Part shown: piece by piece, positions 41,719 through 51,403 of the stretch
Numbering within the stretch: the stretch's first letter is position 1
Layout of the letters: each line of letters begins with the position of its first letter
DNA from: Prorocentrum cordatum
Lineage: Eukaryota > Sar > Dinophyceae > Prorocentrales > Prorocentraceae
NCBI GenBank assembly: GCA_963575745.1
Contig: CAUYUJ010001302.1
Location: forward strand, 15,001-79,000
Length of the DNA: 64,000 bases
Reading direction: 5' to 3'
Made by a program: the position numbers and the translations under genes
The notes under the pieces: model-generated
The model's input: the letters and a program-made list of their open reading frames with translations, nothing else
Databases searched by the model: none
What the model was told of the DNA's origin: nothing

Positions 41719-44106
41719 CTGGGCGCCGGCGGTAAACCGTCAACCTTTCTTACCGCCGGGGGACTCGTAGAGCTTCATGACAACATGTAACGTCGAAAAA
41801 AAATACACCGAAAAAATAGTTTTTCAGCCCAAGCAATTTCAGACCTCGGATGCAACAGCCGAACGCCCCCGATGCTTCTGGATTGTCTTATGTACGAGCT
41901 CTCTAGCTCTCTTAAAGCCCGAGTTACGTGCGTAAATCGAAAGCACCTCTCAAGAAGACTCGAACAATACGAATAGTTTGGCAAACCTAGCTCGAGTATC
42001 AGACCGAGTTCAGACCTCTGCATACGCGTCTGATCTCTCTGAATCGATTCCTGTGATTACCAGCCCTGCAGTCCCCCCTACAGCCCGAGCTAAGTGCAGG
42101 AAACCCACAGCAACTCTCAGGATGACTCGAACAATACGAATAGTTTCGCAGACCTAGTTCGGGCAGCAGACAGAGTTCGGAGCTCTGGATTCGACAGACG
42201 GACGCGCCTGATGTCTCCGAATCGATTCCAGTGATTACCAGCCATGCAGCCCCCCTACAGCCCGAGTTAAGTGCAGAGAACCGACAGCATCTCTGAAGAT
42301 GACTCGAACAATACGAATAGTTTCGCGATTCTAGAGGTAGCAGACCGAGTTCAGCTCTGGATTCAACAGACAACGGCCACTGATGATTCTGAATCAGATT
42401 CTGTACGTATCAGCTCTGTAGCTGTCCTGTAGCTCGAGTTTAATACAGAAAACCGAGAGCGTCTGTCAAGATGACTCGAATAATACGAATAGGTTTGAGG
42501 ACCTAGCTCGGCTCGCAGACCGAGTTCAGACCTCTGGATTCAGCAGGCGAACGCGCCTGATCATTCTGAACCGATTAGCTGTGCTTACCAGCTCTGTAGC
42601 TAACCTGAAGCTCGAGTTATCTTGAGAAAACCGACAGCGCGTGACAAGATGACTCGAAACGGCCGATCCCGCCGGAGTGCTTTTTGGCAGTAAAAGGTAC
42701 CCGATCGAGCTGAGATCAAGATGGCGAGCGGGAATAAGATCGAATATCACGGGAAAAAATACTAGAGCTCTAACGAATGATTGAATTTCGAGAACAAAAT
42801 TTTCAGCCGACCAAACTGGGCGCCGGCGGTAAACCGTCAACCTTGTTACCGCCGGGGGACTCGTAGAGCTTCCTGACAACATATAATGTCGACAGAAAAA
42901 ATAGTTTTTCAGCCCAAGCAATTTCAGGACTCTCGGATGCAACAGCCGAACGCCCCCGATGCTTCTCGATTGTCTTCTCTACGAGCTCTGCAGCCTCCTA
43001 CAGCCCGAGTTACGCGCGTAAATCGACAGCACCTCTGAAGATGACTCAAACAATACGAATAGTTTGGCAAACCTAGCTCGAGTATCAGACCGAGTTCAGA
43101 CCTCTGCATGCGACAGGCGGACGCGTCTGATGTCTCTGAATCGATTCCTGTGATTACCAGCCCTGCAGCCCCCCTACAGCCCGAGTTAAGCGCAGGAAAC
43201 CGACAGCACCTCTCAAGATGACTCGAACAATACGAATAGTTTCGCGGACCTGTTCTCGATTCGGAAGGCGGACGCGCCTGATGTCTCCGAATCGATTCCA
43301 GTGATTACCAGCCATGCAGCCCCCGTACAGCCCGAGTTAAGTGCAGAGAACCGACAGCATCTCTCAAGATGACTCGAACAATACGAATAGTTTCGCGATT
43401 CTAGATCGGGCAGCAGACCGAGTTCAGAGCTCTCGATTCGACAGACAACGGCCACTGATGACTCTGAATCAGATTCTGTACGTATCAGCTCTGTAGCTGT
43501 CCTGTAGCTCGAGTTGAGTACAGAAAACCGAGAGCGTCGATCAAGATGACTCGAATAATACGAATAGGTTTGCGGACCTAGCTCGGCTCGCAGACCGAGT
43601 TCAGACCTCTGGGTTCAACAGGCGAACGCGCCTGATCAATCTGAATCGGTTAGCTGTGCTTACCAGCTCTGTAGCTATCCTGAAGCTCGAGTTATCTTGA
43701 GAAAGGCCTCACCGCGTATCAAGATGACTCGAAACGGCCGATCCCGCCTGGACGCTTACCGGCAGTAAAAGGTACCCGATCGAGCTGAGATCAAGATGGC
43801 GAGCGGGAATAAGATCGAATATCACGGGAAAAAATACTAGAGCTCTAACGAATTGAGGAATTTCGAGAGCAAACTTTTCAACCGACCAAAAGTGATCAAA
43901 AGGTCCGTCGAGATCTTTCTTGCCAACTAGCTCTCCAGTGCGCCGGAATTGCTCTAAAGCTTCCAGCAATAACTTGCTAAGGGAAGCTCTACGAGTTAAG
44001 TCACCAAAAGGTCCGTCGAGATTTTTTGTGCCAACTAGCTCTCCAGTGCCCCGGAATTACTCTTAAGCTTCCAGCAATAGCTTGCTAAGGGAAGCTCTAC
44101 GAGTTA
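41719..44106 (-). mobile_element. HLE-A hosting another A
   Basis: Hairpin at 41719, satellite units, split at GACCAAA^AGTCACC by A 42816-43998, ending GCTCTACGAGTTA at 44106. Confidence 0.8.
42816..43998 (-). mobile_element. HLE-A, complete copy (1183 bp)
   Basis: Both termini are present and the host rejoins as GACCAAAAGTCACC with no duplication, one of the cleanest insertions here. Confidence 0.85.
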
Positions 44107-44264
44107 CTTTGTCCTTTCTGGTCGGGTCGACCAACTAGCTCCACCCTGCGCCGGAATTCCTCTAGCTCATCGATAACGAAGAGCTCTACGAGGTAAGGTC
44201 CGTCGATATTTTTCTTGCCAACTAGCTCTCCAGCGCCCCGGAATTACTCTTAAGCTTCCAGCAA

Positions 44265-44284
44265 CCTATTGGTAGCGTCCAAAA
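44265..44284 (-). mobile_element. HLE-D fragment
   Basis: CCTATTGGTAGCGTCCAAAA matches the D hairpin-side terminus, cut by the C element at 44285. Confidence 0.5.
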
Positions 44285-44327
44285 TGGGAACCGGCGGTAA
44301 ACCGTCAACCAGGTTTTTGTGTTTACG

Positions 44328-44362
44328 CGGGCTGGCGAGGCGCTGGTCTTCAGCGCAGCCCG
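44328..44362 (-). other. 3' terminal stem-loop of LINE insertion 5
   Basis: Plus strand: CGGGCT, unpaired GGCGAG, GCGCTG, loop GTCTT, CAGCGC, AGCCCG. It starts 14 nt from the junction and is the most stable of the five equivalents. Confidence 0.7.
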
Positions 44363-44497
44363 TGTCAGCTACGCAGCTAGGCATTTGAGCAGCAGTGAAA
44401 CGAGCACCTACCCACGGAGGCGGGCTGAGGTGTCATATAACTTAGCTAAACTTGAAGATGATTCCCGAGCCCAGGAGGGCGTAGGGATAACACATCA

Positions 44498-46534
44498 TCA
44501 AGAAGCAAAATCACTGTCATCAAATTGCTGAAGCTGTATGCGTATGGCACGTGTCAATGCTTCGGCAGCGGACAACTCACATTCGGTGATCGTGGCGCCT
44601 GGCTCCAACCAAGCCGCAGCAGCAGCGTCTCTCCAAATCAACGGTGTGTCAGCATGATAATGTAGAGAGGAAGAGGTCGGGTAGGGGGAGTATCGTGTAG
44701 AATACACTCCATGCCGAGACGCCCGCGAAGACATGTTGAGATAGCCAACCTGCATCCAGTAACCGCATGCACTGCCCTTGCTGCACACTCCCCCGTCGTA
44801 CCCTCCACGACAGGCGACTACCTTCAAAGAGTCACGTTCGAAGGGATATCGATGGCAATAGTTATGATGAAATGTGTGGCCATCTCTGGCCAAATGAGTA
44901 AGTTCGTCTGCTCGGGTGTTTGCTTCACGAAATTCATGTACAAATATGTCTCGCCCAACGTTCGATGCCCGTGCTCGGTGTGATAAGCTAAGTGCGTACA
45001 TGTCGTTGACACACCTGTGTACACGCTCACGATATGCACGATTATGACAACGCCAACGTCCCGTAAGCCAGCTCTGGACCAACAAAGAGTCTCCCTTGAT
45101 CTCAATTCCAACTCCGTTCGACATGATATCAAATACAGCTTCCCGTTCATTGATAATCGCCAACCGTCTTGCTTGTTTCATGTTCTCCTCCTCCGTCGCC
45201 TCCTCGTTCCTTCCTGTTCCCTCCTTACATTCTCTCCCAACAACTCCTCCTGGTACCTGTTTCCAATTCGTGCAGAAGTACTCGAATATCTTAGGCCTAC
45301 CATACGTGCGTAAAAGTGCTTCCCATGTCTGCAGAAATGTGGCATATCCTGGTCGGAAGGTCTCCCACCACTCATCCCCATGAATCTGTATGTACGGGTA
45401 CTGCCAAGACCGCTGCCCAACACTATCCCCTCCAGCACGCAGCCGTTTGCCTTCAGAGGCACGCCTACGATCTCCATGACAGCGGAGACACTCAGTGAGA
45501 GCCATGCGGTGCGCTTCCCAGGTCTTGTGTGTACAAAGCAATGCCGTGCGAGAATCAACAAATGCACGTCTCGTGGTATCAGGATGTGGCTCAACCTTGC
45601 GTGCAACACGTCGGCCGTCAGCGCCATCATTGTGCTGGGAACCGCTCGAGACCCCATCCTCACAACTTACTCCTGAACCTGGGCCTCTCCACCGGGGAGG
45701 CCCAGGATTTGTGAAATCAAAATTGCCATAAGCCGTGCTGACCGAATGCGCGACGCTCCAACTCTTCCACGCCACGATCTGGACGATGCTAGGAAATCCC
45801 AGCGAGCAGAAAGAAGCCCTCGCTGTGTCAAGCATATGTGGCTTCCAGACCTCCCATCTCTGTCCCGCAGGCTTCCGTCGACAATGCATGGCCAGCAGGC
45901 ATCTGCCCTCAAAGGTATGAAGCAATCGAACACCTTCAGGGTCCAGCGTACATGTATCCAGTCCGTATGCTAATACACTCTGTACCAGGCTCTGATACCG
46001 TCGATACCGCTTACGAAGAGGGAGAGCACGACAACGATAATACTTAGCTTGCCCATAAAACGCGCGTCGTGCACAGTCAATCCGAAATTGTATGTCCTCA
46101 TGCGTGCCCCCATACTGCTGCGAGACGACCGTTCCCAACACATTCAGCTGAGAGACTGACTTGAATGGGACCTGCACCCCCTGGATATCAGCGAAGAAAG
46201 TAGTGGTATCGCGGTCGCCCACCACCATCGATTCAAGTGAATCTGACTTCCACTCTAGTCCCCATGTACGTAAAGCGTGAGTAAGTGTGTCGATCATCAG
46301 CTGCATCTGAGCCGATGTACTGGCCACGAGATATATGTTATCTGCCCAAATCGCATGATTGTAAACATGTGCGCGCGTCATGTCGTGCATGTTGCTGTAC
46401 GGGATCTCCACACCTATACGTTCGTTATCCCACCTCTGTATGACCTCCGCCCACATGGCCAACACAACCAAAATTAAAGCACAGGGGAGACTCGGTACCC
46501 CCCGTTCTGAGAGATCGATCCCATCGTACCCCAC
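44498..46534 (-). CDS. LINE ORF2, 3' frame: RT end, linker and permuted RNase H
   Basis: This frame has no start of its own. It continues ORF2 after a one-base shift near 46475: an extra G in AATTTTGG splits RT motif B. About residues 24-170 finish the RT, with motif C IWADNIYLV (Asp65, Asn66 instead of Asp). A linker of ~280 residues is conserved in the other LINE (FEGRCLLAM, WEVWKP, LLCTHKTWEAHR, KIFEYF). The last ~220 residues hold RNase H-like motifs in permuted order: GDSLLVQSW (Asp482), FREANTRADELTH (Asp543), GGYDGGVCSKGSACG (Asp580), TITECELSAAE (Glu653). All four putative ligands are present. The RNase H would remove template RNA during reverse transcription. Confidence 0.85.
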   Translation of the reverse strand: MGYDGIDLSERGVPSLPCALILVVLAMWAEVIQRWDNERIGVEIPYSNMHDMTRAHVYNHAIWADNIYLVASTSAQMQLMIDTLTHALRTWGLEWKSDSLESMVVGDRDTTTFFADIQGVQVPFKSVSQLNVLGTVVSQQYGGTHEDIQFRIDCARRAFYGQAKYYRCRALPLRKRYRRYQSLVQSVLAYGLDTCTLDPEGVRLLHTFEGRCLLAMHCRRKPAGQRWEVWKPHMLDTARASFCSLGFPSIVQIVAWKSWSVAHSVSTAYGNFDFTNPGPPRWRGPGSGVSCEDGVSSGSQHNDGADGRRVARKVEPHPDTTRRAFVDSRTALLCTHKTWEAHRMALTECLRCHGDRRRASEGKRLRAGGDSVGQRSWQYPYIQIHGDEWWETFRPGYATFLQTWEALLRTYGRPKIFEYFCTNWKQVPGGVVGRECKEGTGRNEEATEEENMKQARRLAIINEREAVFDIMSNGVGIEIKGDSLLVQSWLTGRWRCHNRAYRERVHRCVNDMYALSLSHRARASNVGRDIFVHEFREANTRADELTHLARDGHTFHHNYCHRYPFERDSLKVVACRGGYDGGVCSKGSACGYWMQVGYLNMSSRASRHGVYSTRYSPYPTSSSLHYHADTPLIWRDAAAAAWLEPGATITECELSAAEALTRAIRIQLQQFDDSDFAS

Positions 46535-48521
46535 CTAACTCCAAGCCCTCGAACGTGAGCGTGCCCGTCGTGTCAGTTAAGGGCTCGATCAGAGCATATT
46601 GTAGCTGTACAGGTATGTTAAGCATGTGCATCGCGCGTGCCAAGGTAGTGAGCTTAACATGGTCGAAGGCTCGTGCTATATCACATGAACAGAAGAACGC
46701 TTTCCTATCTTTCCCCCAGACGCTCGCATGCTGTGAGATGGCCTTAAGGGGTCCCGCTACTTCCCACGTCCTCCGATCCTGTGCGAAACCATACAAGCCC
46801 AATCGCCCCATGTACTGTTCAGCATACCTCTCGATAAGGATAGTAACACAGGTGAGGTACCATTTTCCTAACGTGTTCTGTACAACTATATTGCGTGTTT
46901 GTGTGAGCGAATCTAGATTCACCAGCTTGGGCATCAGCGTGATGAGTACCTCTCTCCAGCAGTCAGGTGACCGACGATCACCATCAAAGATATCTCGAAA
47001 CACATGGAAAATCTGGCGAACAGATCGCCACGCCAAAGCCTTCAAGAGCTCCACGCTGACCCCATCTGGGCCGCAGCTCTTGCCAGATCTCAATCGTGCA
47101 CGTGCTTCGTTCACCACCCCCATCGTGAGCTGCATGTGCATGTCGTGCATCGTACTGCTGCTGCTGTGTGCCCTAGCTGCTCGTGCACGTCGCCGTAAGT
47201 CAGATACCAGCTCGCTGTTCCTCATCCTCTCCTCTACGCTCGTCATCGTGTTCAAGCTGTGCTGCTTCATCCCCTCCTCCACCCACCTCTTACGATCCTC
47301 CGTCACCTCCCCGTCGATCTTCAGAGACTTGACATTCACTTTCTTGCTTTTGCGAGGGTTCGCGAAGGTATACTCGATCTCACTACGCCTATCTGCATTG
47401 ACCAGGGGCCTCATAAGTTCCCTCAGGCGCTTTCTCTCATCAGGATTCCCACGGGCTCCACGATACTGATGCTGAAGATCTGCTAGCTTTTTAGACTTAG
47501 CATGTGCACGATGCGCAGAGGAAGGCGGATTGAGCAGAGGCAACGCATGCTGATGCAACGACTTCGCGATCTCGTCAGGGCGTGTGGCCTCAATACCAAT
47601 GTCCACCAACGCTCTGAAACAGAACTCCTCTCTGTGGGACTCGAATGCCCGGCGTGCCGTGACGTGTGGCCGAACAACCTTGTGTCGGTACATCTCCTGG
47701 GGTTCCCTTGGGGCCAACAGGGTTTTGATCACTGCATGATCGCTCAAACGTGCCACACGCCCGTCCTGCAACCAACTGTACGAGATATCTTCTACTGTCC
47801 ACTGCCTGGGCGCCAAGATGTAATCTAAGACCTTTGTGGGCTCACTCTCACCGAAGTGCCAGTAGGTCGGCACCCGTGCTTCAAAAGTGTTGATCGCAGC
47901 CAGCTCCTCCTCCTCCAAGAACTCCTCAATCTGGTCCCTCATGCACACCTCCTTGGCCCTCCTGTCCTCCAAATCAATGGCACCGTTCCGACCAAGTCCC
48001 CTCTCCCTCGATCTTCTGAGTCCTGGTCCCGTCACCCTCCTCCCATCCACCTCCAACTCTGGCGTGAGCTCCACATTGGCATCACAGGCAAGCAACAAGC
48101 GAAAGTGGTGGCCATGGTTGGCCTGAGCCTGTCGATGCAGGCGGCGTACATCATGCAGTATCCGTCTGCATATCTCTGGAGCGTCTGGATGAGACGCATC
48201 AGCAAAATAAGCACTAGTGAAACAAACTCCCGATCGATGAACAATCATCGCAACCCGATCTGCTTGATAAGAGGCTATCACGTGGGGCAGGTGGCGACGT
48301 TTGAGAAGCACCGCTGCCCGCATGCAAGTACTTTTTGAAACAGCATCCCACCCCAGACGCTGAATTAAGGTGTCATTGAAGTCCACGTTTTGACATTCTT
48401 GCAAAGCCACAACATTTAAGCCTACCCCATGTAGCGCTCGTAGAATAGCGTAAGCCCGAGACTCGAGCCGCCCAGCTCTCGCAACATTGAGTGTGCCTGC
48501 TGCGAGAGTCGCGAGAGCCAT
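46425..48521 (-). CDS. LINE ORF2, 5' frame: APE-type endonuclease and RT start
   Basis: ORF2 starts at an ATG 24 nt after the ORF1 stop. Residues 1-270 are an exonuclease/endonuclease/phosphatase-fold nuclease: TLNVAR (Asn12), LQECQN (Glu42), LACDANV (Asp147, Asn149), KVLDYIL (Asp233) and SDH (260-262). It should nick the target, here the HLE hairpin loop. A basic linker follows, then RT from about 475: GPDGVSVELLK (484-494), WREVLITLMPK, motif A CDIARAFD (Asp614), and motif B RTGGTESP (672-679) with Glu where Gln is usual. The frame stops at 46425 just past motif B because of a one-base insertion; the rest is at 44498-46534. It may be a recent mutation or a sequencing error, as the flanking frames are otherwise clean. 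Confidence 0.9.
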   Translation of the reverse strand: MALATLAAGTLNVARAGRLESRAYAILRALHGVGLNVVALQECQNVDFNDTLIQRLGWDAVSKSTCMRAAVLLKRRHLPHVIASYQADRVAMIVHRSGVCFTSAYFADASHPDAPEICRRILHDVRRLHRQAQANHGHHFRLLLACDANVELTPELEVDGRRVTGPGLRRSRERGLGRNGAIDLEDRRAKEVCMRDQIEEFLEEEELAAINTFEARVPTYWHFGESEPTKVLDYILAPRQWTVEDISYSWLQDGRVARLSDHAVIKTLLAPREPQEMYRHKVVRPHVTARRAFESHREEFCFRALVDIGIEATRPDEIAKSLHQHALPLLNPPSSAHRAHAKSKKLADLQHQYRGARGNPDERKRLRELMRPLVNADRRSEIEYTFANPRKSKKVNVKSLKIDGEVTEDRKRWVEEGMKQHSLNTMTSVEERMRNSELVSDLRRRARAARAHSSSSTMHDMHMQLTMGVVNEARARLRSGKSCGPDGVSVELLKALAWRSVRQIFHVFRDIFDGDRRSPDCWREVLITLMPKLVNLDSLTQTRNIVVQNTLGKWYLTCVTILIERYAEQYMGRLGLYGFAQDRRTWEVAGPLKAISQHASVWGKDRKAFFCSCDIARAFDHVKLTTLARAMHMLNIPVQLQYALIEPLTDTTGTLTFEGLELGGVRWDRSLRTGGTESPLCFNFGCVGHVGGGHTEVG

Positions 48522-48545
48522 GCTTTTGGATCTCTCGCAGCACCC

Positions 48546-49667
48546 TCATTGTCCGAGTGCATCCTCCATTTCTTTGTGGGTCGTGGCGATGCCGTACGTC
48601 ATGACAACTTCGTTCCAGACCGTCTGATCAACGTTCCAAGTGCCCGTATCCTGTTTCCACTTGGCCAGCTCCATGCTTCTTTTGGTACGGAGACATGGGG
48701 GAATGGTCCACATCACACTGACCCCCTTTCCACTCCCAGGCACTCCCTTGATCTTCATTGTCGTTTCAGGATTCCTCGCAATGACCGTATCGCGCCACAC
48801 ACCATGGAATCTGCCAACAGCATTGATGTGGTCCTCTTTCCATGGCGGTGCCTGTGTCTTGATCCGAATGGAGCCTCCAGCCGCACACGGTCTGTTGTCC
48901 ATGTCTTTGAAAAGATCCTGTGGCGTCGGACGGGCAAGAGACCTTTGCTCCTCAGTTCGATCCTCAGGCGGGATCAGAGCTTCTTCCCAAAACTTTTTGC
49001 ACCTCCAGAGTACGTCTGACTCAGTACCAGTGGTAAACTTGATGCGGAAGTTTGCGTAGTTGGGACGATTCCCATTCATACGAAGCGTACCAAGCTCGTC
49101 AATCTTCGCACGGTCATCCTCTGGGAGGCTCATCTTCAAGTTGTGAATGAGAATGCCCACGTCCCGATCTGAAATCATTTGCTCTGACCGTCGAATCGGA
49201 TTCCTCCAGTCAGTCACCCATCCACGAAAATCGATCCACTCTGGATTGAAGGCTCGGAATGGACGCCTGCTCTCGTTTGGCCAAGTCGCCTCACCCCCAA
49301 AGCCAGCAGAAGTAGCACCAGTGGATGCCCCAGAACCTGCAGCAGTATGCGACTTGAGCTCTAAGACCTGCTTCTCAAGATCTGTCATTCGTTTATCCAT
49401 CTGAGCCTGGCCTTCAGCCATTCGTCGTTCAGCACTGTCCTGCCGTCGTTGCATGGTAGCCATATCGTTAACCATGCCTGTCACCTTGCGGTCAGTAATT
49501 CTTTGCTGCTGCAGTTGCTGCTTCCCCAGTTCGAAGAATTGCTTCATGGGATTCTGTTCATCAAAAGCCAATCCGTGGATATCAGCATCTAGTACATTCT
49601 CAGCGTCCATGCCCTCAGCCCCGTCGTCTTCTCTCTTGCGCCGGCTGCCCGACACTGGAAGCGCCAT
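48546..49667 (-). CDS. LINE ORF1 protein, coiled-coil (373 aa)
   Basis: The first ORF of the LINE, starting at the ATG at 49667. The N-terminus is basic (SRRKRE). About 40-108 is Gln/Glu/Lys-rich with heptad-like spacing (KQQLQQQRITDRK, MDKRMTDLEKQVLELK), probably a coiled coil for oligomerisation, followed by a Gly/Ser/Thr-rich linker (109-127). About 143-230 could be an RNA-binding alpha/beta domain (WIDFRGWVTDW, SDRDVGILIHNL, YANFRIKF, KKFWEEAL). A C-terminal domain (about 265-365) holds WKEDHINAVGRF. No zinc knuckle is visible. By analogy with other LINE ORF1 proteins it should bind element RNA as a chaperone; family membership is inferred from position and coiled coil. Confidence 0.75.
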   Translation of the reverse strand: MALPVSGSRRKREDDGAEGMDAENVLDADIHGLAFDEQNPMKQFFELGKQQLQQQRITDRKVTGMVNDMATMQRRQDSAERRMAEGQAQMDKRMTDLEKQVLELKSHTAAGSGASTGATSAGFGGEATWPNESRRPFRAFNPEWIDFRGWVTDWRNPIRRSEQMISDRDVGILIHNLKMSLPEDDRAKIDELGTLRMNGNRPNYANFRIKFTTGTESDVLWRCKKFWEEALIPPEDRTEEQRSLARPTPQDLFKDMDNRPCAAGGSIRIKTQAPPWKEDHINAVGRFHGVWRDTVIARNPETTMKIKGVPGSGKGVSVMWTIPPCLRTKRSMELAKWKQDTGTWNVDQTVWNEVVMTYGIATTHKEMEDALGQ

Positions 49668-49994
49668 ACTCTAGTGGGCACTCGTGCGACGGAGTTGTAT
49701 ATTGTGGCCAACTTCAATGAACACACGTGTGACAGAGTCCACAGAAATGTGCACAGGGAGCAAAACTGACAAGCTCTGGCAAGAATCAATCCCAAAGTAT
49801 AGAGAGTTCCCCACCACTGGAGCAATACGGAGAAACACTCTGATATGTGCACCCGCGGTACTCAGGCAAAACAGACTCTGAAGCACCGTGTACAGTATGT
49901 GGAACCGAAGACTCCCTACTGCACAATGCAGCTCGAGACGAGGGGACCCCAGCGGTGAGGCCAGGCTGAGCAGGAGGTAAGCTCTGCCCAGACT
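49668..49994 (-). promoter_or_regulatory. LINE 5' UTR with conserved 5' box
   Basis: Non-coding leader upstream of ORF1. The first ~65 nt on the sense strand (49921-49984, AGCTTACCTCC..CGAGCTGCATTGTGC) match the 5' end of insertion 2 (8714-8774), and both have a nearby GAGTACCG. It is a likely internal promoter region, inferred from conservation only. Confidence 0.5.
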
Positions 49995-51403
49995 TGGTTA
50001 CCGCCGGGGAACTCGTAGAGCTCTTTTGTTGCACAGCGCTCCTCGGAAGACATGAAGGAAGCTGCTGAAGCGAGAGCCGACAAACTCGAAAAATCACGAT
50101 TTTTCGGTTTCTATCGAAAACCGGTTCCTGCAAGTCTTGCGATAGTAATATTGCAGCTACGGGCCTGAAAATTTAACTGGCAGACGCGGCATAACCCACT
50201 ACACGTGAGAAAAATCTGGTTTCTGAAAATGAATTGTCAAATATCTTTCAAATCTTAGCAAAACCGACCCAAAGTCACCACTTTGTCTCTTAAGGTCGGG
50301 TCGGCCAACTAGCTCCACCCCGCGCCGGAATTCCTCTAGCTCATCGATGCCGAAGAGCTCTACCAAAGTCACCACTTTGTCTCTTAAGGCCGGGTCGGCC
50401 AACTGGGCGCCGGCGGTAAACCGTCAACCTTGGTTACCGCCGGGAGACTCGTAGAGCTTCCTAGCTCGACTTAAGTTGAGAAAACCGACAGCACCTACCA
50501 ACATTCCGACTCATAGTGAATATTTTTTGACCTCTGAATGCGACAGGCGGACGCGTCTGATGTCTGCGAATCGACTCCTGTCATTTTACCAGCCCTGCAG
50601 CCCCCCTACAGCCCGAGTTAAGTGCAGAAAACCGACAGCACCTCTCAGGATGACTCGAACAATACATTAGTTTCGCAGACCTAATTCGGGCAGCAGACCG
50701 AGTTCCGAGCTCTGGATTGGACAGGCGGACGCGCCTGATGCCTTCAAATCGATTTCTGTGACCACCAGCACTGTAGCCCCCCTCAGCGCGAGTTGAGTAA
50801 AGAAAACCGAGAGCACTTCTCAAGATAACTCGACCAATACGAATAGTTTCGCGATTCTAGATCGGGCAGCAGACCGAGTTCAGAGCTCTGGATTCGACAG
50901 ACAGACGCAACTGATGATTCTGAATCGGTCTCTGTAAATATCAGCTCTGTAGCTGTCCTACAGCTCGAGTTAAGTACAGAAAACCGAGAGTTCCTGTCAA
51001 GATGACTCGAATAATACGAATAGGTTTGCGGACCTAGCTCGGCTAACAGACCGAGTTCAGACCTCTGGATTCAACATGCGAACGCGCCTAATCATTCTAC
51101 ATCGATTAGCTGTGCTTACCAGCTCTGTAGCTGTCCTAAAGCTCGAGTTATGTTCAGAAAACCGTCAGCGCGAATCAAGATGACTCGAAACGGCCGATCC
51201 CGCCACAGTGCTTTTCGATAGTAATATTCACCCGATCGAGCTGAGATCAAGATGGCGAGCGGGAATAAGATCGAATATCACGGGAAAAATACTAGAGCTC
51301 TAACGAATTGTTGAATTTTGAGAACATAATTTTCAACTGAGCAAAAGTCACCAAAAGTTCCGTCGATATTTTTCGAGCCAACTAGCTCGCCAGTGCGTCC
51401 GAA

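Larger units (their letters stand above)
41411..44195 (-). mobile_element. HLE-G hosting two A elements
   Basis: Starts CTGGCGCCGGCAG, has the G landmark TTCATATTCGCTCAG, is split at GTCACCA^CTTTGTCC, and ends GAAGAGCTCTACGAGGTA. About 397 bp without its insert. Confidence 0.75.
39928..44264 (-). mobile_element. HLE-A hosting G, A and A
   Basis: Hairpin at 39928, about seven satellite units (40020-41250), split at AGTCACCAAA^AGGTCCGTC by G (41411-44195), continuing to CTTCCAGCAA at 44264. A poly-C run (CCCCCCTCCCCCCCCCC) lies near 40470. Confidence 0.75.
44314..49994 (-). mobile_element. LINE insertion 5, essentially full length (about 5.7 kb)
   Basis: Non-LTR retrotransposon: 5' UTR of about 330 bp, ORF1 (49667 to 48546), a 24-nt gap, ORF2 (48521 to 44498, one single-base frameshift near 46475), 3' UTR of about 185 bp with a stem-loop, and an A-rich end (CGCGTAAACACAAAAA). 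It lies in the hairpin loop after CAACCAGG. GGTT is present at both junctions and no longer target duplication is evident. It is probably the autonomous type that mobilises its relatives. Confidence 0.9.
44285..50364 (-). mobile_element. HLE-C carrying a near-complete LINE in its hairpin
   Basis: Left arm TGGGAACCGGCGGTAAACC at 44285; LINE from 44314; other arm GGTTACCGCCGGGG at about 49995; then C interior (TTGCAGCTACGGGCCTG) and a degraded 5' tip GAGCTCTACCA. 50365-50402 is C-type host sequence. Confidence 0.75.

Noticed and set aside
44285-44313. Idea that the HLE hairpin mimics the LINE 3' stem-loop through an inner AACC/GGTT stem
   Set aside because: The inner loop would be only one or two bases and the pairing is weaker in B-type hairpins, so a simple 10-bp stem with a 13-14-nt loop fits better.
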